Below, piece by piece: positions 33,358 to 45,015 of a stretch of DNA of 64,000 nt. A program made the position numbers and the translations under genes. Position 1 is the stretch's first letter, and the number at the start of each line of letters is the position of its first letter. Origin of the DNA: Carallia brachiata (lineage: Eukaryota; Streptophyta; Magnoliopsida; Malpighiales; Rhizophoraceae); contig JADCRB010000016.1 in NCBI GenBank assembly GCA_021464245.1, positions 3,775,250-3,839,249 on the forward strand, read 5' to 3'. The notes beneath the pieces are model-generated. The model saw nothing but the letters and a program-made list of their open reading frames with translations, searched no databases and had not been told where the DNA came from.

Positions 33358-33615
33358 CCCTCCAAATCTAAATTTGGGGGCAAAGCTCGAACTCCAACTC
33401 AAATTCCAAATCCAACCTCAAATTCTGGCCAAAGTCCAAATTTAGATTTGGTGGCAAAGCCGAAATCCTGACTCAACATCAGCCGAGCTAATCGGAGCTA
33501 AATACTTCAACATTCAATGTTCCTCAAAACATCTCAAGCTTTGAGCTGGACTACAAGACTCGATTCGGATCACGTCCCCAAGTCCTTCCTCACCAAACCT
33601 TGAAGTGGGGGCATT
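33358..33615 (+). mobile_element. 3' internal remnant, duplicate of 53-312
   Basis: Same order as the left window edge: short CCAAATC array, tail, polypurine tract AAGTGGGGGCATT (about 33,603-33,615). It belongs to a duplicated block. Confidence 0.7.
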
Positions 33616-34693
33616 TGTAAACATTAAAAAAAAAATTCAAACGGTCAGCAACTGACCGTTGAAAGAAAAAAAAAATCTTTCACAGTACCTACCAAAAGCC
33701 TATAAATAGGTGGCACTATAAGCTTGTGAGGCATCCCAAAACTAGCAGACAGGCGAGGGAGAGGAAGTAATTTCCAATTCCAAAGGTTTTTAAAAACTTT
33801 TTCCTCCCAACGTTTTCGTATTTTGGGCGTATGCTTCCCAGATGCCATTAAGGTATATATTCCAAATCAAAAGCCTAAAACATTTAATATACTCATTTCC
33901 AAGCATATTTTTGGTGTATACTCTTCAATCGCGACTGATTGGAATCTACGAGAGTAAAAATTCAAAATATTAAAATATTAAACCTTTGTTATTGCACAGT
34001 ACCTGCCAAGAGCCTATAAGTAGGCGGCATTATAAGCTTGTGAGGCATCCCAAAACAAACAGACGGGCGAGGGAGAGGCAGTAATTTCCAATTACAAAAC
34101 TTTTTAAAAACTTTTTCGTCCCTGCGTTTTCATATTTTGGGCGTATACTCCCTAAATGCCATTAAGGGAGATATTCCATATCAAAAGCCCAAAATATTTA
34201 ATATACTCATTTCCAAGCATATTTTGGGTGTATGCTCTCCAGTCGCCACTGATTGGAAACTGTGAGAGTAAAAATCTAAAATATTAAAATATTAAAATAT
34301 TAAACATCTATTTGAGATTAACTCTCCTACGACCCTCAGCAGAGCTAATCCATCTAAGATCAAGCCCCTACGGCCCTCAGCAGAGCTAAGCCAATTCGAG
34401 TGGGATCAAGCCCCGACCCTTAGTGGAGTCAAACCAGTCCATCTGAGATTAAGCCCATACGGCCCTCACCGGAGTTATGGCATCCCACAGAGATCAAGCC
34501 TCAGCCCTTAGTGGAATTTATTTCTTTAGTTCAAGAGCAAGCCTTCGTGGCCCTTGACAAAATCACACAAGAGTATTAATGGAGGACCACATAGAGATCA
34601 ACCCCACATAAATTTTAAATTTTCATTGGTAATTTGTATCTATATTTTCAAAACCTAACTGCTTTAGACTCGAAACTTATTGTCCAGTTTAAA
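33616..34693 (+). mobile_element. LTR with duplicated promoter, sister of 313-1451
   Basis: TGTAAACA start. TATAAATA at 33,701-33,708 and TATAAGTA at 34,015-34,022, about 314 bp apart, as in the sister. The end is degenerate (GTTTAAA for GTTTACA). Confidence 0.8.
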
Positions 34694-35934
34694 ATTTTTT
34701 GCATGCTTGGTGGGACGAGACTTCGAAATAGAAGATCTGCAAAAGAAATATCCATTCCCCAGGATTTCCATTTGACTTTGGTTTTTCTCAGGCTTGTACA
34801 TGTGCTTCCTCTCTAAACAGACCGCTTCTTCTCTTTTGTTGTTGAGATTAAGCCTCTACGTCCATCAGTGGAGCCTCACAAGTCTGTCTGAGATCAAACC
34901 TCGGCCCTCTGCGAAGCCAGTCCATCTAATATCAAGCCCCTATGGCACTCAGTGGAGCTAAACCAGTCCGAGTAGGAGCAAGCCCCGACCCTTAGTTGAG
35001 ACAAACCAGTTTACCTGAGATTAAGCCCTTACAGCCCTCACTGGAATCGAGCCAATTCGATTGAGATCAAGTTTCTGCGACCCTCATCGGAGTTACAACA
35101 TCCACCTGAGATTAAGCCCCAACCCTCACTGGAATTTGCTTTTACAGTTCGAGAGCAAGCTGTGAAAATTCAACCTCTGTTAGTCAAATAAAGAAAGGTA
35201 TTTATAAAATTTTTTAAAAAAGAGAGGAATTGGTTCGTTCAAAGGCCTATAAATAGGCCAAACACCAACAGACAACCACGGACAGCCGCAAGAGGAAACC
35301 AACGAAAATAATTTCAAAGGGCGAAAAGTTTTAACACTTTTCTTCCCATGCATTTTCGTATTTTGGGCATATGATCTCTGGACTCCAATAAGGGAGATAT
35401 TCCAGATCAAAGGCCCAAAATATTTAATATACTCATTTTGAAGTATATTTTGGGTGTATGCTCTCTAGTCGCCACTGATTGGGATTTAGAAGTGCAAAAA
35501 TTTAAAATATTAAAATATTAAACATTCGTCTCAATTAAGCCTTCTACGGCCCTCAACGAAGCTAGTCCACCTGAAATCAAGCCCCTATGGCCCTCAGTGA
35601 AGATAAAACCAGTTCAAGTGGGATTAAACCCGACCCTTAGAGGAGCAAACCAGTCCACCTGAGATCAAGCCCATACAGCCCTCGTTGAAATCAAGCCAAT
35701 CGGACTGAGATCAAGTATCTACGACCCTCATCAGAGTTACAGCATCCCCCTAAGATCTAGCCTCGGCTCTTAGTGGAATTTATTTCTTCAGTTCAAGAGC
35801 AAGCTTTCATGGCACTTGACGGCATCACACAGGAGCATTAATCAAAGATCACACAGGGATTGACTGCACAAAAATTTTAAATTCTCATTTATAATTTATA
35901 TCTGTATTTTCGAAGCCTAACTGTTTCAAACTTG
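34694..35934 (+). mobile_element. Chimeric plus LTR pieces, more complete than the sister copy
   Basis: Rearranged internal piece (to about 34,840), LTR minisatellite (34,845-35,180), then U3 with GGCCTATAAATAGGCC (about 35,245-35,260), continuing through a whole LTR body to about 35,934. The sister at 1452-2154 stops in the middle. Confidence 0.7.
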
Positions 35935-36731
35935 ATGAGAGGGATCGTATGTTTTGAGCCTGAAATAGTTAGACTCGAAAATACAGATACAAATTATAGA
36001 TGAGAATTTTGAATTTATGTGGAGTCACTCTCTATGTGATCCTCCGATTAATGCTCCTTTTTTATGTCGTCAAGAGCCGTGTAGGCTTGATTTTGACAGA
36101 AAGAGATAAATTTCCATAGCGTGATCTTGAACTATAGGAAATAAATTCAATTAAGGTCCAAACCTTGATCTCAGGTGGATGCCGTAACTTTAGTGAGGGT
36201 CATAGGGACTTGATCTCAGTCTGATTGACTTGATTTCGGTGAGGGCTGTACGGGCTTGATCTTAGGTGGACTGGTTTGACTATGCAGAGGGTCGGGCTTG
36301 ATCCCACTCAGACTAGTTTTATCTCCACTGAGGGTCAAAGGGGCTTGATTTCAAGTGATCTAGCTCTGCTGAGGGTCGTAGGAGACTTAATCTCAAACAG
36401 ATTTTTGATATTTTAATATTTTAGAATTTTACTCACGCAGATTCCAATCAATGGCGACTGGAGAGTATACACCCAAAATATACTTGAAAATGAGTATATT
36501 AAATATTTTGGGCTTTTGATCTAGAATATCTCCCTTAATAGTGTCTAGGGAGTATATGCCTAAAGTATGAAAATGTGTGGAGGAAAAGGTTTTTAAAAAC
36601 TTTTCAAATTGGAAATTATTTCCTCTCCCTCACTTGTCTATTTGTTTTGGGATGCCTCACAAGCTTATAATGCCGCCTATTTATAGGCTCCTGGCGGATA
36701 CTGTGCAAGATTTTTTTTTCTTTGAAACGGT
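35935..36731 (-). mobile_element. Minus LTR facing the previous plus LTR
   Basis: Tail-to-tail with the plus LTR at about 35,934, forming a long inverted repeat. U3 has CCTATTTATAGG near 36,678-36,689. It is truncated at about 36,731, where a plus LTR begins, so a head-to-head junction also exists on this side. Confidence 0.7.
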
Positions 36732-36739
36732 CAACAACT

Positions 36740-37464
36740 ACTCCCTATACGCCATTAAGAGAGATATTCCACATCAAAAATTCAAAATGTTTTATAGACT
36801 CATTTCTAAGCATATTTTCAGTGTATGCTCTTCGATCGCCACTGATTGGAATCTGTGAGAGTAAAAATACAAAATATTAAAATATTAAACATCTATTTGA
36901 GCTAAAGTCTCCCACGACCCTCAGCAGAGCCAGTGCACCTAAAATTAAGCCCCCACGATCCTCAGTGGAGATAAAACCAGTCCAAGTGGGATCAATCCCG
37001 ACCCACAGTGGAGTCAAACTAGTTCACTTGAGATCAAGCCCATACGGCCCTTGCCGGAATCAAGCCAATCAGATTGAGATCAAGCTACGACGCTCACTGG
37101 ATTTACATCCCCTTGAGATTAAGCCTCGACCCTCAATGAAATTTATTTCCTATAGTTCAAGATCACGCTGTGGAAATTTATCTTTCTGTCAAGATCAAGC
37201 CTACATGACTCTTGATGATATCAAAAAAGAGCATTAATCGAAGGATCACATAGAGATTGACCCCACATAAATTTTCACAGAGATTGACCATATCAAAATT
37301 TTCATTTGTAATTTGTATCTGTATTTTTGAGTCTAACTGTTTTGGGCTTGGAACTTACGGTCCCCCATAATTGTTTTCACACACAGTGGGACATCATTGG
37401 CTCCCATCTTTTGCTCTTAAAATAAATTTAACAGAAATCTGATACTGATGTCGTCGCAGTCATT
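36740..37464 (+). mobile_element. Truncated plus LTR and leader before gag
   Basis: Starts within the LTR at ACTCCCTATACGCC; U3 and TATA box are missing. It contains the minisatellite (about 36,895-37,140), then a short duplication of the CACATAAATTTTCA region, then a degenerate primer-binding-site region (CACACACAGTGGGAC) and leader. Confidence 0.7.
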
Positions 37465-38400
37465 ATGACAAGCACAACTAGCATGGAAGACAGAATTGCA
37501 GAATTGGAAAATAGAATTTTCTAGTTAATTAAAGCTTTGGAGGAAAAAGATCAGCAGATCGCTCGTCTCAAAGGAAAGGCTTCAATACACGTTGATCATG
37601 AGACCAACAAGGAGCATCCATATCCACCTGGTTTCAGTCTAGAAGCCACTCCAGCCAACACCTTCATGGCAGAAAAGCAGCAAAGTTGTCCCACACAACT
37701 ACCGCCTTCAAATTTTGTCGTTTCGCTATATGTCCAACAATAATAAGATATGATAGCAAATACAATCTACTTGCAACAAAGTGCACCATTTCAAGGTTCA
37801 CAAATGTACATCAAGCCGTACACAAGATGGATTGAACACCTCAGCATGCCCTTGGGCTACCAACCACCCAAGTTTCAACAATTCAATGGACAAGGTGATC
37901 CTAAGCAACATGTTGCTCACTTCGTCAAAACCTGCAACAATGCAAGAACCTACGACGACCTTTTGGTGAAACAATTTATTCGTTTACTCAAGGACATTGC
38001 CTTCACCTAGTTCATAAACCTTGAATCAGAATCAATTGACAGTTGAAAGCAGCTACAGCGCGAGTTTCTTAATAGATTTTTTAGCTCTCATTGCACAATA
38101 AGTGTGATGGAGCTTACCAGAACTAAACAAAAGAAATGAAAGCCTGTCGTCGAATACATAAACAGAAGGCGTGCTCTCAATCTAGATTGTAAAGATCGTC
38201 TGACAGACACTTCTACGGTAGTAGAAATGTGGATTCAAGGGATGCATTAGGAGCTGTTATACATCTTGCTGGGCAACAAACCTCCAACTTTCGAGAAATT
38301 GGCGACTTGTGCCCATGACATGGAGATAAGCATCATGACCTCTAGGGCCACGGTTCCCATCCAACTGAACTAGCATAGGGGCAAAGAAATAATGGCCATT
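37465..38400 (+). pseudogene. gag: gag pseudogene, C-terminal third deleted
   Basis: ATG 37,465. The coiled-coil region (RIAELENRI, IKALEEKDQQIARLKGKA) has a TAG within it. A proline-rich linker and a double stop (TAATAA) near 37,740 follow. The Retrotrans_gag core includes PKFQQFNGQGDPKQH, LLVKQFIRLLKD and QLQREFLNRFF. Further stops replace W residues (TAG at about 38,008; TGA in IDS-stop at about 38,044). At about 38,400 it runs straight into the minisatellite; the zinc-knuckle-like end, A-rich block and CCAAATC array are missing. No pol. Confidence 0.85.
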
Positions 38401-39270
38401 GCACAACACCACAAGCCAACCCCAGACAATCACAACCCAACAACAAACTCCTACCTTGCACTAGTATAAAAGGCGAACAATTCAACACACCAGACTCTTG
38501 TCTCATACAAGTATAAAAGGTGACAACCCAACAACAAACTCCTGCCTCGTACCAGTATAAAAGGCTAACAGTTTAGCAAACTGGACTCTACCTCGCATGA
38601 GTGTATAAGGTGGTAACCTAACAACAAACTCCTACCTCACATGAGTATAAAAGGCAATAATTTAAAAACAAACTCTTGCCCCGCATGAGTATAAAACGTG
38701 AACAGTTTAGCAAACCAAACTCCTGTCTCGCACGAGTATAAAAGGCGACAACCTAACAACAAACTCCTACCTCAAATGAGTATAAAAAAGCCAACTCAAC
38801 AATAGACTCCAGCGTCACTTGAGTATAAAAGGCGAACAGCTCAACAACAAATCCACACTCCTGCCTCGCACTAATATAAAAGGTAACAACACAATAACAG
38901 ACTCCTGCCCGCATTAGTATAAAAGGGGAACAACCGAACAGCTGAAGCATGCTCCCGACTCAGACGAGTATAAAAGGCGACAACACAACAACAGACTCCT
39001 GCATCGAATGAGTATAAAAAGCAAACAGCTAAACAACAAATCCAGACTCCTGCATCACACGCGTATAAAAGGCGAACAGGTCAACAACAAATTCAGACTC
39101 CTGCCTCGAGTGAGTATAAAAGACGAATAGTTTAGCAAATCCACACTCCTGCCTTGCACGACTATAAAAGGCGACAACCTAACAACAGACTCCTGCCTTG
39201 CACGAGTACGGTAGTAAACATAGAAGGCCTAGTCCAAAGCTCCTGGCCCACACGAGTATATATTGTGAAC
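38401..39270 (+). repeat. TATAAAAGG minisatellite
   Basis: About 18 units directly after truncated gag. The deletion join at about 38,400-38,440 is AC-rich without clear flanking repeats. Confidence 0.9.
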
Positions 39271-39398
39271 AGCAACTGAGCTAATCGAAGCTAAAGACTT
39301 CAACATTAAAGACATCCCAAGCTTCAAGCTGGACTTCAAGACTTGGTTCGAATTGCGTCCCAATGTTCTGCCTCACTAAGCCTCGAAGTGGGGGCATT
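39271..39398 (+). promoter_or_regulatory. 3' tail and polypurine tract
   Basis: The tail runs from GAGCTAATCGAAGC to AAGTGGGGGCATT (about 39,386-39,398). The stretch corresponds to the flanks on both sides of the WOX block, so this element shows the empty site. Confidence 0.75.
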
Positions 39399-40300
39399 TG
39401 TAAACATAGTTTTTTTTTATATAAAAACAAAAAGGGAATAAAGTTTTTGGCCAGTGCTGATCAAGGACCAATTTCTTTGGCCGGCCACCAACCAAAGAAA
39501 AGGAAGGTAATTATAAAAATAAAAAAAAAGATAATATAGCTCGTACAAAGGCCTATAAATAGGCCAAACACCAATGGACAATAACAAACAGCTAAGAGAA
39601 GCTAGGTGGAATTATAAGCAAAGCATTAAATTTCCTTTGTTTCCATTTTTTCTCCCAAAGCGTTCGTATTTTGGGCATATACTCTCTGGACGCCATTAAG
39701 TGTGATTTTTCAGTGTAAAAGTCCAAAATATTTAATATACTCATTTCTAAGCATATTTTAGGTATATGCACTCCGGTCACCCCTAATGGAGATCTGCGAG
39801 AGTAAAAATCTAAAATATTAAAATATTAAACATCTGTCTGAGATTAAGCCTTCTACGGCCCTCAACGAAATCAGCCCATCTAAAATCAAGCCCATACGGC
39901 ATTCAACGGAGCTATACCAGTCTGAGGGGGATCAAGCCCCAGCCCTCAATAGAGTCAAATCAGTTCATCTAAGATCAAGTCCACACGGTCCTCACTAGAA
40001 TCAAGCCAATCTGATTGAGATCAAGTCTCTACGATCCTCACTGGAATTACAACATCCCCCTAAGATCAAGCCTCAGCCCTCAGTGGAATTTATTTCCTAT
40101 AGTTTAAGAGCAAGCTAGAAATTCATCCTCTTTCGTTCAAGATCAAGCTTACCTGACCCTTGACAAAATCACACATGAGCATTAATCGGAGGATCAAACT
40201 AAGATCAACCTCACATAAATTTTAAATTTTTATTTGTAATTTGTATTTGTATTTTCAAAGTATAACTATTTTAGACTCGAAACTTATGGTCCCGTTCACA
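39399..40300 (+). mobile_element. 3' LTR of the gag element
   Basis: TGTAAACA at 39,399. GGCCTATAAATAGGCC is near 39,550-39,565, the minisatellite about 39,830-40,090, and the end CGTTCACA at 40,293-40,300. At 902 bp it is a typical full-length family LTR. Directly after it, WOX segment sequence of the opposite orientation begins. Confidence 0.85.
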
Positions 40301-40691
40301 ATTTTTACTTCATCGATCACAACATCGATGTTGTCAGAGGCTGAGATTCGAGGGCCTTTAAGGGTCCCTCGAAGAAAATTACTCCTTCTCTTTTCAACTT
40401 TTGTTCCTCTAGTCTCTTGATCAAAGAACTTCCTAAAACAGAAAGTGCAAGGACTAGCCATTTTCTTTTCTTCGAAGAGAAAGAAGAGTTGAGACGTGGG
40501 TTTCGTGACTTAAGAATGCATGAAATATATACACAACTGAAGCTGCTTTCTTTTTTTGGCAAAAGTCATAGAAAAGGATATGTTGGATCAGATGGAGTCC
40601 CTTTACATCTCTTTTTATGATAAAGGACAAACTAAGCAGTGGCTGATGTGTTGCAAAAGTCATTACTGTGTGCCACGAAAGTCATTGCACC
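40301..40691 (-). mobile_element. Downstream part of a captured WOX segment, truncated
   Basis: Cut on the left at about 40,309 by the LTR; the ACGT double site, tail and polypurine tract are gone. On the minus strand a CT-rich leader and TATATATTTC box (about 40,525) precede ATG 40,461 with a short frame (MASPCTFCFRKFFDQ...) shared in degenerate form with the other copies. Function unknown. Confidence 0.6.
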
Positions 40692-41342
40692 TTATCCTTG
40701 TCGGCCAACCTAGCGGGGTCCGAGATGTTGTTCCAAGTCAATTGCATCCTTATTTGGCAGGCCGGTGACATTGACACTATTAAAACACTCCTATTGATTA
40801 ACATCCTCATGGTGTAGTGGAAAGAGAGGTAGAGTTTTGCCAGAACGACTCCCTTTTGGTGCAAGGTTTCCTCCTAGACTAAATTACCGGTAAGGGATGA
40901 ACCCCTGGTTGACTCCATAAAACCACCAGGACTTATATGTGAAGTCCCATAGGCTATAGCTTTGGTTAAAATAGCATGGAGGGCCCATTGAAGTGGTGGA
41001 GCTTTGACCTGTTTCATTTGAGGACGAAACTGTACCGGTGAGATCTACTATGTGAACAGCTACGATGGTAGAAACAAACTGTACTGTAGAAACAGCAGCT
41101 CTTTGTGTTGTTCTCTCCCTATTTGTTCAATTTTGGAACCAGGCATGCATAATTTTTGTTTCAACTACTCCGTACGACCACAATCACGAATCAAGTTGGG
41201 AGAGTTGTGATAAACTAGGACAAGTACTTTCACTGCTCTGGAAGTACTCCTTTAAGATTTGCAATTGCATTGGACTTGGCTGCCATCTAATGCATGCTGA
41301 TTTGTCCTTTCCCTTATCCTGACGTTCTTCAACGAGTTCCAT
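40692..41342 (-). pseudogene. Captured WOX pseudogene, best preserved copy
   Basis: ATG 41,342-41,340, natural stop 40,694-40,692, one collinear frame of 216 codons with only a few internal stops. Codon 8 is Q (CAG), where four other copies have a stop. The homeodomain starts at codon 19: RWQPSPMQLQILKEYF, then P24, Q28, L36, Y39, G40, E43, K45, WFQN 50-53 and R57-E58-R59, gap-free against the WUSCHEL class. Stops are at homeodomain positions 35 (TGA for CGA) and 54 (TGA), one before the WUS box, one after it, and one near the end. The WUS box is TLPLFP (40,835-40,818), followed by LHHED. The EAR motif is degraded (DLEQHL, 40,739-40,722). The linker is 8 codons shorter than in other copies. 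Confidence 0.92.
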
Positions 41343-42104
41343 CTTTCTTGCTAAGAAGGAGCGAGAGTTTGATATGCGGTGAATATGAGTTGAGACAGAA
41401 ATAATGACTCAAACTCAAACCCTCAATTGCTTTTATTTTTGGGCCGTGCACAGTTTATACTCATACGGGCTAGGAGTTTTGGACTGGGTCCTGATTTCGA
41501 TTTTTTTTAGCCTCGTGCAGGTTAGGAGTTCTAGATTGGGCCTTGTGTAGTTGTTGTCGTCTCGCCTTTTATACTTGTGCGAGGCAAAAGTTCATTGTTC
41601 GGTTATCGCCTTTTATACTCGTGTGAGGCAGGAGTCTGTTGTTGTGTTGTCGCCCTTTATACTCGTGCGAGGCAGTAGTCCATTTCTGTTGCTGCAATTA
41701 TCACCTTTTATCTTCATACAAAGTAGGAGTTTGGTTTCTTGAGCTGTTTGCCTTTTATACTCATGCGAGGCAGGAGACTAAATTTGTTGTTGAACTTTTT
41801 GCCTTTTATACTCGTGCGATGCAGGAGTGTGCTTTAACTGTTTACCTTTTATACTCGTGCAAGGCAGGAGTTTGGTTATGTTTATGAATTGTTTTCCTTT
41901 TATACTCATACAAGGAACGAGTATGGATTTGTTGTTGAACTGTCGTCTTTTATGCTCATGCAAGGGAAAAGTCTGGTTTTCTGAACTGTTCTCCTTTTAT
42001 ACTCGTGTAAGGTAGAAGTGTGAATTTGTTGTTGAACTGTCGTTGTTGATACTCTTGCGTAGCAAGAGTCTGGTTTGCTGAACTATTAAGCTGCTGAGTT
42101 GCTG
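41343..42104 (-). repeat. WOX leader and TATAAAAGG minisatellite
   Basis: The first 100 bp are the conserved WOX leader. Then come about 13 minus-oriented units to about 42,090. In element orientation the array lies immediately upstream of the gene. Confidence 0.85.
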
Positions 42105-42695
42105 AGTTGGGCTTTGAGTCAGGGTTTGGGTTTTGCCCCCAAATCTGGATTTGGAATATTGGCCAAATTTTGGATTTGAGGTTTTGAGCCCGAGTTTGAG
42201 TTTGGGCCTTAGGCCCAAGTTTGAGCCCAAGTTTGGATTTGGACTTTGAGTTTGAGTCAGGGTTTGGACTTTGAGCTGAAATTTAGATTTGAGCTTTGAG
42301 CCCGAGTTTAGATTTGCTAGGTTTTGGGGATTTGGATTTGAACTAGGATTTGGTTTTAGTTTTGGATTTGGGTTCAGATTTAAACTTTGACTTGGAATTT
42401 GACTTTGGGTTTTGGGACCGTGTTTGAGCCTAAGTTTCGATTTGAGTTTTGGGTTTCAGTCGAGACTTGGGGTCTACCCCCAATCTAGATTGGAATTTTG
42501 AGGAAGGGTTTTGAACTTGAATTTAGATTTTCAGGCTAAATCTGTACATAAGCTTCAGACTTTTTTTTCCTTCAATTTTTTTCATTTTTGTTTTTTTATA
42601 AATTTTTTTCTCTTTTTTCTCTTCTTTTGCCTTTTTTTTGAATTTTTTCTTTTTTTGAAATTTTTGCAACTTTTTTTTTATTTTTTTTATCTACA
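42105..42695 (-). repeat. CCAAATC-type array and A-rich block
   Basis: GGATTTGG-type plus-strand repeats to about 42,560, then a T-rich block of TTTTTT runs broken by C, G or AA (to 42,695). Confidence 0.85.
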
Positions 42696-43273
42696 CATAA
42701 CAACGCTTTGAAAATTTACTGTTGATTGGGCCAGTGCAGATGCCTTCTCAGCATGTAAGCGTCGTTTGCGTAGACTTCTTGAACCATGTTTGGCCTGTCC
42801 CATTTGAAAGTGAGTCTGTCGTTGGATTGGTGCTTTGGCACAGTTGGATGGAACCGTGCCCCCAACTTGAAAGACTGGAGTAGAGGAACTTGCTAGGGAT
42901 CTAACCTATTGTCCCCAGCTTCTATCGGAGTTGATAGTCGACTTCTCCATTTGGTGAGAGAGTCGGGTGAGAAATATTTTTGCTGTGCAAGTCGCAAATT
43001 CTCTATTTTAATTTTTTTGAGTGTCAAAAACTGTGTCTGTGCACAAGTTTGTGGACCTGCATACCCAAGTGGGATAGCTGATACAAGCGATGGAGAAGTC
43101 ATCTTGGTTCAAGTGAAACACCAGATTCTTGCCCTTATTTTTTTTTCTTTTTGCTCCCGGGACTGTGTTGGTAATGGCCATTTCATCGCTTCCACTGTGC
43201 CACCAACCTCTTTTCTTTTTTTTTAAGGAGCAAAAGATGGAGGCAGAGAGTTCCCATCAAGCATGCCAAAAAT
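42696..43273 (-). mobile_element. Segment B and leader
   Basis: Segment B with its GCCCCCAACTTG polypurine-like inverse near 42,857-42,868 and the leader at about 43,200-43,273. It supplies the 5' internal part of the WOX element whose LTR is 43,274-44,140. Confidence 0.65.
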
Positions 43274-44140
43274 TGTAAATGGGACTGTAATTTTTGAGCC
43301 TCAATAGTTAGACTTTGAAAATACAGATGCAAATTACAAATGAAAATTTAAAATTTACGTGGGGTTGATCTCTATGTGAGCTTCTGATTAAAGCTCTTGT
43401 GTGATTTTGTCAAGGTCTAGGTAAGCTTGATCTTGAATAAAAGAGGATGAATTTCCACAGCTTGCTCTTGAACTATAGGAAATAAATTCCATTGAGGGAC
43501 GAGACTTGATCTCGGGGGGATGTCGTAACTCTAGTGAGGGTCGTAGAGACTTGATCTCAATTAGATTGGCTTGATTCCAATGAGGGTCGTATCGGTTTTA
43601 TCTCAAATGGACTGGTTTAACTCCAGTGAGGGCCGGTGTTTAATTCCACTCAGATTGATTTAGCTTTGCTGGGATCGTATGGGCTTGATCTTAGATAGAC
43701 TGGCTTCGCCGAGGGCCGTAGGAGGCTTAATCTCAAACATATGTTTAATATTTTAATGTTTTAGATTTTTACTCTTGCAAATTTCTATAGGGGTGACCAG
43801 AGAGCATATACCCAAAATATGCTTAGAAATGAGTAATATTTTGGACTTTTATTCTGGAAGATTGCACTCAATGGCGTCCTGAGAGCATACGCCCAAAATA
43901 TGAAAACGAAGGGGGAAAAATAGAAACAAAGGAATTGTAATGCTTTGCTTCCAATTCCGCCTCATTTCTCTCGGCTATCCAAGGCTGCCCATTCCATGGC
44001 CTATTTATAGGCCATGGAATGGCCATTGCGCAATTGATTTTTTTTTTTATAATTTATCATTCAAAGGTTAGCAAAGGTCGGTTTACCGACCTTTGAATCT
44101 TTCTCTCTTGTTTTTTATTTTTTATTTTTATGTGTTAACA
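43274..44140 (-). mobile_element. LTR shared by two tandem elements
   Basis: TGTAAATG at 43,274 and GTGTTAACA at 44,140. The TATA box lies in a 30-bp inverted repeat (43,991-44,020). Leader on the left, polypurine tract on the right. Confidence 0.85.
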
Positions 44141-44260
44141 AATGCCCACACTTCAAGGTTTGGTGAAGCGGAACCTTGGGACACGATACGAACCGAGTTT
44201 GAAAGTCCAGCTTGAAGCTTCAGATGTCTTGAAGTCTTTGGTTCTGATTTTTTTAGTGTC
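44141..44260 (-). promoter_or_regulatory. Polypurine tract and tail
   Basis: AATGCCCACACTTCAAGG on the plus strand (44,141-44,158) is a mutated polypurine tract, then the shared tail. Confidence 0.65.
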
Positions 44261-45015
44261 GTTCACAGTTTGTACAGATGTGAGCTGAGAGTTTTGGACT
44301 GAGCCTTGTGTGGTTGTTGTTGTCTCACCTTTTATACTCGTGCAGATTAGGAGTATGCTTTGCTGCTGAATTATTGCCTTTTATACTCGTGCAAAGTAGG
44401 AGTGTTGTTGGGTTGTCGCCTTTTATACTTGTGCGAGGCAGGAGTCTGGATTTATTGTTGACCTTTTTGCCTTTTGTACTTGTGCGATACAGGAGTGTGC
44501 TTCAGTTGTTGGCCTTTTATACTTGTGCAAGGCAGGAGTTTGGTTGTGTTTCTAAGCTGTTCGCCTTTTATACTCATATGATGTAGGAGTCTTCTTTTGT
44601 TTCTAAGTTGCTCGCCTTTTGTATTTATAGAAGGTAGGGTTTGTTGTCGTTGTTGCCGTCTGGCCTTTTACACTCGTGCGGGTAATGAGTCTGAGTAGTT
44701 GCCTTTTGTACTCTTCTGGGTTGCTGAACTGTTCGCCTTTCATACTCGTGCAAGGCAGGAGTGTGAATTTGTTGTTGAACTATCGCCTTTTATGCTCATA
44801 CGAGTGAGGAGTTTTGAGCTATGTTGTCACATTTTATACTCATGCGATGTAGGAGTGTGTTTTGTTGTTGAGTTGTTGCCTTTTATACTCATGCGAGGCA
44901 GGAATACTGAACTACATTGTCGCCTTTTATATTTGTGTGACGCAGGAGTGTGGATATGTTGTTGTGCCGTATAGCCCTTTATACTTGTGCGGGCAAGGAG
45001 TCCATTGTTTTATTG
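44261..45015 (-). repeat. TATAAAAGG minisatellite
   Basis: About 16 units, minus-oriented, with several variant TATA cores (TTTTGTAC, TTTCATAC on the plus strand). Confidence 0.9.
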
